This document shows positions 44,777 to 52,369 of a stretch of 64,000 bases of DNA, one piece after another. The translations under genes and the position numbers were made by a program. This stretch comes from JBBRMW01 sp965246845. GTDB lineage: Bacteria > Chloroflexota > Anaerolineae > Aggregatilineales > UBA2796. Location of the stretch: positions 496,001 to 560,000 of the forward strand of contig CBDFFR010000012.1 in assembly GCA_965246845.1 (NCBI GenBank), in the 5' to 3' direction. The stretch's first letter is position 1. The number at the start of each line of letters is the position of its first letter. The notes below the pieces were generated by a model that ran no database searches, was not told the origin of the DNA, and saw nothing but the letters and a program-made list of their open reading frames with translations.

Positions 44777-47096
44777 GTTCGGCTTCCTTAGCGGTGTGCA
44801 GTGCGTAGAGCGCATTGAGCGGCGTCGAAGCGCGGTTGCGCCCATAGCGCCCCATGTTCCAGAGCAGGAGCAGGTCGCGCCGCGCCCGCGTGAGCGCCAC
44901 GTAGAGCAGCCGCAGCCGTTCTTCCGCGAAGGCTTCGCGCATCGCGAGCGTAGCCGCGCCGGGTTCATAGCCCCGGATGCGCAGAGCGGCCTCAAGCTGC
45001 GCTAGCGCTTCGGCCTTGAGGTTCAGCTTGCCCCGGAAGAGTGGCTTCTCATCCAGATACATATCGTCTTCTTCAAGCGAGGGAATGCTGTAATTGCTCA
45101 ACCCGGTCACGTACACGCGGTCCCATTCCAGTCCCTTCGCTTGGTGCATCGTCGCGACCGTGACGCGCCCCGCCGTCGGCTGGTAGCCCGCATCGGCGCT
45201 CTCCATGCCGAACATGCGGCGCTCGCCCGTGCGCAGGCGGTCCAGTTCTGCCGCGAACTGCGGTAGCCGGAAATCGGGGTACTGTCCGGCGGTGCGACGC
45301 AGCAATCCCGCGAATTTATAGCCAAGCGCGAGGTCGGCGGGGTCCGTGAATAAATCCTGATTGATCAGCAGCACCAGTTGATCGACGGGCAGCACCAGCG
45401 CGTGCATCCAGCGCCGCACATGCTCCGCGAAATCAAGCAGATCACTGGCAAGTTCAGCATCGTTCGCTTCCAGTTCGCCGAAGCGCTCCGCGTGCTGCTC
45501 CCCTGTCGCGAGGTCGGCCAGCTCCGGCCAGAGGAAGCCTTCCACCTGCTCGAAGCTGTTGATCAGCTTCGCCGCGTCGTGCTTGCGCTTGTTGCCGAGT
45601 TCGCCCGGCTCTTCATCGCGACCGAGATGCAGCGGCCACCAGACCCCGCGATAGACCTCTTCCAGCCGGGTCGCCTTCGCGTTCGGGTTCAGCTTCAACG
45701 GACGGGCAAGGAACGCAAGGACGGTGTGCAACTGCGTGAGCGCGGCGCGCGTGACAGTCGTGCTGCTGAGGAGTTCCTCGTAGGGAATTTCCGCGCCGTT
45801 GAGCGCTTCGACATAGCGCACGCCGCGCTCGTTCTCCGGGACGAGGATCGCGACCGTGCTTTCCGGGTGATCGGGCAGCCACGCCTTGAGCGAGGTCACG
45901 ACCTTCGTGATTTCGCCATCGGAGGTGATCGCGTTCTGCTTGCCGGGCTGGTAGAAAATCTCGATATTCGCCTCTGCCGGGTTCTGCTGCGGGTCGCCCT
46001 TCGCGACGGGCTGGATTTCCTGATAAAGCAGCGCGTCGCGCAGCGCTTCCGCCGGATGTTCGTTCGTGACCCACCCTGCAAATTCATTCGCGAGCGTGAA
46101 AATTTCGGGTGCGGACCGCCCGGCCTGCGAGAGCGTGTGCGCGGCAACTTCCGGCTGCCGCATGAAGTTCTTGAGGAAGGTCGGGTCGGCAGTGGTAAAG
46201 GTGGTATTGATCGCCTGATTGGGGTCGCCGACGCGCACCCAGTTCTTGCCGCCGCTGAGTAGCCGCAGCATATGTTCTTGCAGCGCGGAGCTATCCTGCG
46301 CCTCGTCTTCCAGAATGAACGGCCAGCGCTTTTGCAGCCGCTTGAGGAAGGCCGGGTCTGCTTCGAGCGCGGCAATCGCGCGGCGCGACAAATCCGCGAA
46401 ATCGACCGCGCCGCGACTTTCCAGCGCGCGTTGGTAGCGTTCGTATATCTCTGCGGCCATGCGCGCGAGCGGCAAATCGAACCCGGCATCATCGAGCGCG
46501 GCACGCAGCGCAGCCGGGTCGAGTGCGCGGTCCTTCGCGCGGTCGATGAAGACGCGGAACACATCGGAGAAATAGCGTTGCACGTCGGTCTCCGGCGTGG
46601 GTCGCCCGGATTCACTGCGCGCCCATTTACGGCGCTCATTCATCGCGTTTGGGTCGGTGTATGCGGCCAGCACGTCCGCTTCGTTATCTGCCCACCAGCG
46701 CAGGAAGACTTCCTCGCGCAGCCGCCCCGCCTCGCGATCATCGACGACCGCGAAATCGCTGGCGAGGCCGACCAGCGCTGGACGTTCGCGCAAAATATCG
46801 CTGGCGAGGCCGTGCAGCGTCCGCACGCGGAAGCCGGGGCTGGCGATCAGGATGCGTTTTTCTTCAAGGAGTGCGTGCAGGCGGCTCTTGAAGTTGTTCG
46901 CGGCAGCGTTGGTGTACGTCACGATCAGGACTTCGGCGGGCGTCTTGCGCCTGCCGAGCCGCTTGATCAGGTTCGCCGCGAGCGCTGCCAATACATAGGT
47001 CTTGCCCGCGCCTGGCACAGCGGAGACGGCGAGCAGGCCGCCCGTATATTTCAGGATTTCGGTTTGCTGCGGGCGAGGGGTGGCTTTCTTGCTCAT
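44769..47096 (-). CDS. UvrD/AddA-type superfamily 1 helicase without nuclease domain
   Basis: The 775-residue protein has all SF1A motifs: Q-motif region RPQQTEILKY, Walker A VSAVPGAGKT (about 24-33), motif Ia VTYTNAAANNF, motif II LEDEAQDSS (264-270), motif III VGDPNQAI (289-296), motif V TVATMHQAKGLEWDRVYVTG and motif VI LLYVALTRARRDLLLLW. It is a 3'-5' DNA translocase. No PD-(D/E)XK domain follows motif VI, unlike AddA or RecB; the protein ends in KEAERA. Its ATG overlaps the upstream stop (ATGA, 47093-47096) and its end overlaps the nuclease gene, so the three make one coupled unit. Confidence 0.92.
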   Translation of the reverse strand: MSKKATPRPQQTEILKYTGGLLAVSAVPGAGKTYVLAALAANLIKRLGRRKTPAEVLIVTYTNAAANNFKSRLHALLEEKRILIASPGFRVRTLHGLASDILRERPALVGLASDFAVVDDREAGRLREEVFLRWWADNEADVLAAYTDPNAMNERRKWARSESGRPTPETDVQRYFSDVFRVFIDRAKDRALDPAALRAALDDAGFDLPLARMAAEIYERYQRALESRGAVDFADLSRRAIAALEADPAFLKRLQKRWPFILEDEAQDSSALQEHMLRLLSGGKNWVRVGDPNQAINTTFTTADPTFLKNFMRQPEVAAHTLSQAGRSAPEIFTLANEFAGWVTNEHPAEALRDALLYQEIQPVAKGDPQQNPAEANIEIFYQPGKQNAITSDGEITKVVTSLKAWLPDHPESTVAILVPENERGVRYVEALNGAEIPYEELLSSTTVTRAALTQLHTVLAFLARPLKLNPNAKATRLEEVYRGVWWPLHLGRDEEPGELGNKRKHDAAKLINSFEQVEGFLWPELADLATGEQHAERFGELEANDAELASDLLDFAEHVRRWMHALVLPVDQLVLLINQDLFTDPADLALGYKFAGLLRRTAGQYPDFRLPQFAAELDRLRTGERRMFGMESADAGYQPTAGRVTVATMHQAKGLEWDRVYVTGLSNYSIPSLEEDDMYLDEKPLFRGKLNLKAEALAQLEAALRIRGYEPGAATLAMREAFAEERLRLLYVALTRARRDLLLLWNMGRYGRNRASTPLNALYALHTAKEAERA

Positions 47097-49132
47097 TCTT
47101 CGGGTTCCGGCGTCAATATATTCTGGAAAACAGAGAGCATCGGACCGTTTTGCAGGAAGCCCTCTTCGTTCAGGTCCGCGATGCCGAGATAGATGTGTTC
47201 GCGGCAACGGCGCACCAATCCGATGATTATAGAATACAGGCGGCGTTCCGCTTCTTCGGTTTCCAGCGTATCGGTCCAGGTCAGGTTTGCGTTTTCGGCG
47301 CGCAGGACATACGGATGCGTCAAGGGCTGCTCGATCCGCTCGTACCACGCCGCCGAACCAATATCCAGCCAGATTTGGTACTTCACGAAACGATTACGCA
47401 TCAGGAACGTGAACGCGGGCGCGATGAACACGGCGTCGGCCTCTTCATCCTGCCAGGGTGGAGTATACACCGTCGCGAGCAAGCCTTGCTCCGTCAACGC
47501 AAAGTAATCGCGCCGCGCTTGCAACATGGCGTCCGCGCCGCTCGCATCCGCATAGAGCGCCAGCCGGAATGCCCGCGCCGAGTCGATGATCTGCGCCGCG
47601 ACCCGACCTGCATCCAGTGCCTGATAGAAGCCGAAGCCCGCCGCGCTCAGGACATCGCCGAAGAGTTCCTGTAGGAAGTGATCGAGCGGTTGCGCGGGGT
47701 CGGCGTGCTGTTCGAGCCAGCCTTGTAGCCTGTTGTACGGCTCGCGGAAGCGGTAGGAGATGCGCCCGCGCTCCTCTTCGCTCATGTCATCGAAGCTGCG
47801 CAGCCGCCGTGCCTCGCGGTCCATCCCGGCCACTGCGAGCAGCCGCGCACGCAGCGGGTCCATCTCCGCGAGCGCGACGTAGAGCGCATCCGCGAGGTCG
47901 TGCGGCTGCACGAGGTCGCCAATCGCGAGTTTGGCGAAGGTGAGCAGCGCGCGGGCGGCGGGTTCGGTGCGCAGCGGACGCGATGGTCGATAGGAGAAAG
48001 TGCGAATGCCTGCGGCGTCGAGCCGATAGGTGAGCGCGAAGCGTAGCGAGTCGTTGAGGTAGGGCGCGAGGATGGCGATCTCGCCCGGTTTCGCGCCTTG
48101 CTCTCTCACCAGCGTAATGACCTGCTCGGCTGCCCATTCCAGCATTTCGGGATAGTAGCCGCGTATCGCGTAGCTGAACGCGCCGCGTACAACTTCCGGG
48201 TCCGGGGCGTCTGGTGCGGTCGCGAAATCGCCGCTCAAGCGCCGTTCGAGGTCCCCGGCAAGCGCGGTGAGCGCGGGCGACATCGCCTTCGATTCGGTGA
48301 ATGTCCGCGCCGCGCTGCACAGCGTCCGCAAGCGATAGGCACTCTCCGGCTCCGCGCCGAGGAAATAGCGATAGCCGCCCGCATCGTCGTAAATGATCAG
48401 CGCGTCTTCCATGCGCGGGAGCAGCGCCGCCAAAACGCGGTGGACGCCCGCGCTCATTTCCTCGACATTATCCGCGATCAGGTAGCGGAAGCGTTCCGTC
48501 AGGCGGTCGAAGTAGGAAGCTGCGGGGAGCAGATAGCGCAGGTAGGTATCGAGCAGCAGCGAATAATCGACCAGATTGTTATCGAGGCAGTGCTGCCGGA
48601 AGCGCAGCGCAAGGTCGCGGCTGGCGTGATAGGCGGGCGGGCGTCCAGTTGGGGATTCGCCCCAAGCGCGGACCAGCCGCGCCGCCACTTCATCTACCGT
48701 CACTCCCAAAATGGCGGCGCGGGTCAAATTGTCGAACGTTTGCGAGATGACGCGGCCATCCGCGATGCTCACGCTCGCGAACTCACCGCGCGCGATGGCA
48801 ACCCGCGCCAGCGCCGCCATATGATATTGCGCGGTCTCGATGGTGAGCAGTGTCGGTTCGGACTCCGGGTTGGCGAACCCGGCGCGTGCGGCGACCAGCG
48901 GCCAATACGTGGTCAAATCTGCTGACGCGAGTGCTGCAAAGGTCAGCACGCCGACCGCACCCGATGCGCCTGCGCTGCGCGCTGCTTCGCGGTAGGGTCT
49001 GCCCGTCAAGCGCTGCGGCGTCAGGACGAGGATCGATTCCGGTTCGATGCCGTCTGCCAGCCACGCACGGAGTTGATCGGTGGCGGTGGTCGTTTTACCT
49101 GTCCCGGCGGGACCTTCCAGAAATGTTGACAT
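47093..49132 (-). CDS. AddB-like P-loop ATPase/helicase homolog
   Basis: The 679-residue protein begins MSTFLEGPAGTGKTTTATDQ, a clear Walker A (7-15), then ILVLTPQR. At 218-226 LIADNVEEM stands where motif II DE.QD would be: the first Asp is kept, but the following Glu is Asn, so ATP hydrolysis may be weak or lost. EIAILAPYLND near 365 resembles motif IV of UvrD-like proteins. No nuclease domain is present. The pattern recalls AddB, whose helicase part is inactive and reads Chi. It is the first gene of the operon; 49133-49258 holds its promoter region, shared with the divergent toxin-antitoxin pair. Confidence 0.75.
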   Translation of the reverse strand: MSTFLEGPAGTGKTTTATDQLRAWLADGIEPESILVLTPQRLTGRPYREAARSAGASGAVGVLTFAALASADLTTYWPLVAARAGFANPESEPTLLTIETAQYHMAALARVAIARGEFASVSIADGRVISQTFDNLTRAAILGVTVDEVAARLVRAWGESPTGRPPAYHASRDLALRFRQHCLDNNLVDYSLLLDTYLRYLLPAASYFDRLTERFRYLIADNVEEMSAGVHRVLAALLPRMEDALIIYDDAGGYRYFLGAEPESAYRLRTLCSAARTFTESKAMSPALTALAGDLERRLSGDFATAPDAPDPEVVRGAFSYAIRGYYPEMLEWAAEQVITLVREQGAKPGEIAILAPYLNDSLRFALTYRLDAAGIRTFSYRPSRPLRTEPAARALLTFAKLAIGDLVQPHDLADALYVALAEMDPLRARLLAVAGMDREARRLRSFDDMSEEERGRISYRFREPYNRLQGWLEQHADPAQPLDHFLQELFGDVLSAAGFGFYQALDAGRVAAQIIDSARAFRLALYADASGADAMLQARRDYFALTEQGLLATVYTPPWQDEEADAVFIAPAFTFLMRNRFVKYQIWLDIGSAAWYERIEQPLTHPYVLRAENANLTWTDTLETEEAERRLYSIIIGLVRRCREHIYLGIADLNEEGFLQNGPMLSVFQNILTPEPEE

Positions 49133-49218
49133 TTCGCGTGAATCCGCTTGATTCTTGAGGGGTTATTATACCACAAAACCTAGAACAAAAATGCTAATTT
49201 CTACTCAAAACAGACTGT

Positions 49219-49229
49219 GTATAGTATAC
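49219..49229. promoter_or_regulatory. Palindrome in the toxin-antitoxin promoter
   Basis: GTATAGTATAC is an 11-base palindrome 30 bases before the antitoxin start and overlaps TATAGT/TATACT, which look like -10 boxes in both directions. It may be the operator for autorepression by the antitoxin. Confidence 0.4.
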
Positions 49230-49258
49230 TCGATGTGATATTTCAGGGAGGTGCAAGC

Positions 49259-49516
49259 ATGACAACGCTGGTTTCTTATGCACGGGTCGATGCAGATGGT
49301 CGGCTGAGTTTGCAAGATGAACTTGATCTCACCGCCGGGGAAGAATTCATGGTGACTATCGAGCGCGTCACGCCGGAACAACTCGCGAAAGAAGATGAAG
49401 TGTGGGACCGCACTTTCGCCCAGCCCGGTTTTCTTAACAGTATCGTTGAACGCGGGTTGCGCGAAATTGAGGCGGGGGAAGCTGAAGACTTCGACCCTGA
49501 TGTTGACGAACTTTGA
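49259..49516 (+). CDS. Antitoxin-like small protein
   Basis: The 85-residue protein follows a strong AGGGAGGTG site. TLVSYARVDADGRLSLQDEL with LTAGEEFMVTIERV looks like a short AbrB/MazE-style swapped-hairpin DNA-binding part. The C-terminal half (REIEAGEAEDFDPDVDEL) is acidic, as in regions that wrap a toxin. It is followed without gap by a RelE-like gene. The family is not certain; the pairing with a toxin supports the role. Confidence 0.65.
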   Translation: MTTLVSYARVDADGRLSLQDELDLTAGEEFMVTIERVTPEQLAKEDEVWDRTFAQPGFLNSIVERGLREIEAGEAEDFDPDVDEL

Positions 49517-49773
49517 AATCAAGGCGGACACCTTCGTTCCGTAAAGATTTCCGGGCATTGCCGCAGGACGTACAGCGGCAAGCCCAATCTGCCTTTCAGA
49601 AGTTCAAACATGATCCATTTTATCCCTCGTTGCAGTTCAAAAAGGTTGGTGATCCGAATTTATATTCGGCACGAATCAACGACGATTTCCGCACACTCGG
49701 CTTTTGGGACGGCGATACTATCTCATGGATTTGGATCGGTCCCCACGCCGAGTACGACAAAATTCTCAAGTGA
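49513..49773 (+). CDS. RelE/ParE-type toxin
   Basis: The 86-residue protein shows the fold pattern of RelE-superfamily toxins: SFRKDFRALPQDVQRQAQSA (two helices), FQKFKHDPFYPSLQFKKVG, LYSARINDDFRTLGFWDGD (R...DYR-type strand) and ISWIWIGPHAEYDKIL (H..Y.. end). These toxins cut mRNA on the ribosome or poison gyrase. The start is a TTG at 49513 overlapping the antitoxin stop (TTGA), so translation is coupled. The spectrum of action cannot be read from sequence. Confidence 0.82.
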   Translation: MKSRRTPSFRKDFRALPQDVQRQAQSAFQKFKHDPFYPSLQFKKVGDPNLYSARINDDFRTLGFWDGDTISWIWIGPHAEYDKILK

Positions 49774-49870
49774 CCAATCTTTAATCACACTTGTGTGATC
49801 TTTCACGCTGTTGCCCATTTTTCAAAAGCAAAGCATAGTAGTTCACGTCATCGCAAGAGTGAGGTGAGCC

Positions 49871-50800
49871 ATGCGTGAAGCCGTCCGCAATCATCATGCC
49901 AACGAGCAGTCCAAAGCGTCATTCGAGCAAGTGGCGCGGCAGCAGACCTCAGAATTTAATTCTATATTGCTGGCTCCGCAACCGCTGAATTCCGTGCCGC
50001 AACATTCCAGCGCGCGTGGGATGCGGCAATCGAACATCCTGCAAACGCAGCGCTATCACGGGAATGCTTACGTCTCAAGGATGCTCGCGGCGGGCAAGAT
50101 ACAGCGGTGCGGCGCGAATTGCGAATGCGATGATTGCAAGGCGCAAAGCACTCAACAACCGACAATCGCCGCGCCCACACCCATCGCACTGCCGACTGAA
50201 AGCACGGCGGTTGCGCGCTCACACGAAGGCGATGATGTGCAGCGCACGCTCGATGGACGGGTCCAGCGCGAAACACGCACGCTCCCGCCGGAGATGCGGA
50301 CCTTCTGGCAGCGCTGGGGCGCGCAAATCCAGCTTGCGAAGCGGATGTTCACCGAACAGCGTTACGGCTGCTGGTGCGGACCCGGTAACGTCTGCGAAGA
50401 CGTACAGGACGACATCGACGCCGCGTGCAAGCGCCACGATCAGGATTACGGGCGCGTGGGCGTCACCTCGTCCAGCCCGCCGCCCGCCGGACAAGCGAGC
50501 ATGTGGAGCATCGAAGGCTTCAAGCGCACGATGGGCGCGGATGCACGGCTTGTCGCGGGCGTACAGGCCACCAATTTCGATCTGCATTTCTACGGTCCAT
50601 CGGCGGCACTCTACAAGGCAGGGGTGACGATCATCTTCGGAGCGCGTGCCGCGATAGGCGCTGCGCTGACGGTGGCAGGCTGGGCGGCCAGCATCCCGCC
50701 CGAATACCTGCTGATGGACCTGACCGAAATGGACCCGGCGATGTTCGCCGCCAACGAAACGGAAGCCCCGGAAGGCAGCCCCGAAACTGCTGCCGCGTAG
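49871..50800 (+). CDS. Toxin-like protein with phospholipase A2 domain and injection-cargo N-terminus
   Basis: The 309-residue protein starts at ATG 49871 after GAGGTGAG and has no signal peptide. Residues 57-72 (LQTQRYHGNAYVSRML) match the LQR..GN..V.R.L motif found in many cargo proteins of extracellular contractile injection systems, often next to DUF4157. A Cys cluster follows (QRCGANCECDDC, 79-89). Residues 165-195 carry a phospholipase A2 signature: calcium loop YGCWCGPG, then DAACKRHDQDYG with the catalytic His189-Asp190 pair. Near 250-280 lies a hydrophobic stretch, possibly membrane-active. It would cleave phospholipids in a target cell. No injection-system or immunity gene is adjacent; the toxin-antitoxin pair upstream is unrelated in kind. 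Confidence 0.7.
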   Translation: MREAVRNHHANEQSKASFEQVARQQTSEFNSILLAPQPLNSVPQHSSARGMRQSNILQTQRYHGNAYVSRMLAAGKIQRCGANCECDDCKAQSTQQPTIAAPTPIALPTESTAVARSHEGDDVQRTLDGRVQRETRTLPPEMRTFWQRWGAQIQLAKRMFTEQRYGCWCGPGNVCEDVQDDIDAACKRHDQDYGRVGVTSSSPPPAGQASMWSIEGFKRTMGADARLVAGVQATNFDLHFYGPSAALYKAGVTIIFGARAAIGAALTVAGWAASIPPEYLLMDLTEMDPAMFAANETEAPEGSPETAAA

Positions 50801-50816
50801 TTCATTCAAGGTGCGT

Positions 50817-50838
50817 CGGGGTCCCGAAATGGACCCCG
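50817..50838 (+). terminator. Hairpin after the phospholipase-like gene
   Basis: CGGGGTCC (50817-50824) pairs with GGACCCCG (50831-50838) around a six-base loop, 17 bases after the stop codon. The T-run comes only ten bases later, so termination may be partial. Confidence 0.55.
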
Positions 50839-50905
50839 CAAAAAACATCGTTTTTCAAGCGAGAAAATCGTTTTACTTTTTGACAAATTATTCACACTTT
50901 ATGGA

Positions 50906-50933
50906 TGGACATCAGATCAGAATTCTGTATAAT
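50906..50933 (+). promoter_or_regulatory. Sigma-70-type promoter of phoU
   Basis: TGGACA (50906-50911) and TATAAT (50928-50933) are separated by 16 bases and lie about 60 bases before the phoU start. Confidence 0.55.
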
Positions 50934-50991
50934 ATTTAACACGTTCTTAAAGAACGGCGCGCCGACCCTATTTTTTGGAAGGGGTTCAACC

Positions 50992-51663
50992 ATGACCATC
51001 CGCGTCACTTTTGACCGTCAGTTGTCCAATCTCAGCGCTCGCGTGGAGACATTGGCACAAATGGTCGCCGGGTCTATCGAGGACAGCATTACTGCCCTCA
51101 AGCAGCACAACCTGGAACTCGCGCGCCGTGTCGATTGCTACGACGCCGAGATCAACCGCGTGCGCTTCGAGATCGAGGAAGATGCGTATCGCCTGCTCGC
51201 ATTGCAAGCGCCCGTCAGCCACGATATGCGCTTCATCGTCGCGACGATCAGCGTCGTGACCAACCTCGAACGAATTGGCGATCATGCCGCCGGGATCGCG
51301 CGTCTGGTGCTGCGCATGGGTGAGAACCCTTTCCCGATGCAGCTCCCTGAATTTGACGCTATGGCTGCGACGCTGAAAGCCATGCTTGGTGATGCGATCC
51401 AGGCGTATACCAGACAAGATCAACCCATTGCGGATTCGGTCATCGCCCGTGACGTCGCGATAGATCGGCTGCACAAAGACATTTACGAAAAGTTGATCGC
51501 GATGATGACGACCGAAAACAGCACCGTCGAAAATGGGACGTTCGCGCTGTGGATTTCGCACAATATGGAGCGCATCGGTGATCGCTGCGCGAATATTTGC
51601 GAGCGCGTGAATTACCTCGTGACGGGCGATCTGGTCAAGCCGCACTGCGACCCGATGCCGTAA
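50992..51663 (+). CDS. phoU: Phosphate-signalling protein PhoU
   Basis: The 223-residue protein is built of two PhoU repeats of three helices. Metal-binding E/D-rich motifs are visible: DAEINRVRFEIEEDAYRLLALQ and RFIVATISVVTNLERIGDHAAGIA in repeat 1, and AIDRLHKDIYEKLI and LWISHNMERIGDRCANICERVNYLVTG in repeat 2. PhoU links the Pst phosphate transporter to the PhoR kinase and damps the phosphate-starvation response. ATG 50992 is chosen since GGAAGGGG lies eight bases upstream. It stands alone here, without pst genes, with its own promoter and terminator. Confidence 0.93.
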   Translation: MTIRVTFDRQLSNLSARVETLAQMVAGSIEDSITALKQHNLELARRVDCYDAEINRVRFEIEEDAYRLLALQAPVSHDMRFIVATISVVTNLERIGDHAAGIARLVLRMGENPFPMQLPEFDAMAATLKAMLGDAIQAYTRQDQPIADSVIARDVAIDRLHKDIYEKLIAMMTTENSTVENGTFALWISHNMERIGDRCANICERVNYLVTGDLVKPHCDPMP

Positions 51664-51680
51664 CCCTGAGAAAAATTAAA

Positions 51681-51718
51681 TCCCTCGCCTTCTGGCGGGG
51701 GAACTATAATATTTTTTG
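51681..51718 (+). terminator. Terminator of phoU
   Basis: CCCTCGCC pairs with GGCGGGGG around TTCT (51682-51701), followed by AACTATAATATTTTTT. It also separates phoU from the convergent pdeM gene. Confidence 0.7.
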
Positions 51719-52369
51719 CTAACCGACTGCCAACACTTGGTTATCTGCAACTACATAGATGCGGTCGCCTTCGCGCGCCCGGATGCCCGCCGTCCCGGTG
51801 AAGCTGCCGAAGGCGGGCAACACCCCGACCTTCGCGCCGAACCAGAAGCACGGCAATTTCAACTGCTGCCGACCTGCGCCGAACAGCACTGCGCCGGGAT
51901 GGATATGCCCGGCCAGCGCATAGCCCGAACGCGGCTCCGACGGCTCGTGTTGCAGCGTGAACGGCGCGAGGTGGTAAGGCGCGTCCGCGCATTCTACACG
52001 CCACGACTCGGGTGGGTCCCCGGCACGGCGGTCGTGATTGCCCCGGATGAGCAGTACATCGAGCGCGGCGTGCATCCCGCGCCATGTAACGAACGCGGAG
52101 AGCGCGTCATCGGTGCGGCTCGCTTTGGCGTGCAGCAAATCGCCAAGCAGGATCAAGCGCCGCGCGCCCGTCCGCTCCAGAATGCAATCCAGCCGTAACA
52201 GATCATCCTCGCGTGTTTCCGGGATGGGCAGCGCCGACGCACGGAAAGCGGCTGTTTTGCCCCAATGGGCATCCGCGATAAAGAGCGTTTCGGCACGCGG
52301 CCAATATATCGCACGCTCAGGGAGCAGGCACACACTTTCGCCTGCAAGCTGGATCGTGAGGTCCGTCAT
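51719..52369 (-). CDS. pdeM: Ligase-associated phosphoesterase PdeM
   Basis: The 216-residue protein is a calcineurin-type metallophosphoesterase: LFIADAHWGKTAAFR (D..H), LILLGDLLHAK (GD), LLIRGNHDRR (GNHD) and ALAGHIHPG (GH.H) supply the two-metal site. This is the phosphoesterase subfamily (TIGR04123 type) that travels with an ATP-dependent ligase, an exonuclease and a DEXH helicase in a DNA-damage response cluster. Its ATG overlaps the helicase stop by four bases. It is the last gene of the cluster and reads toward phoU. Confidence 0.9.
   Translation of the reverse strand: MTDLTIQLAGESVCLLPERAIYWPRAETLFIADAHWGKTAAFRASALPIPETREDDLLRLDCILERTGARRLILLGDLLHAKASRTDDALSAFVTWRGMHAALDVLLIRGNHDRRAGDPPESWRVECADAPYHLAPFTLQHEPSEPRSGYALAGHIHPGAVLFGAGRQQLKLPCFWFGAKVGVLPAFGSFTGTAGIRAREGDRIYVVADNQVLAVG

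Noticed and set aside
44769..47348. Longer helicase frame up to 47348.
   Set aside because: The added residues show no helicase features and overlap the upstream gene; ATG 47096 begins just before the Q-motif.
49133..49258. Possible CRISPR or leader near the Fe-S nuclease operon.
   Set aside because: No regularly spaced repeats occur anywhere in the window, and no cas1, cas2 or effector gene was seen.
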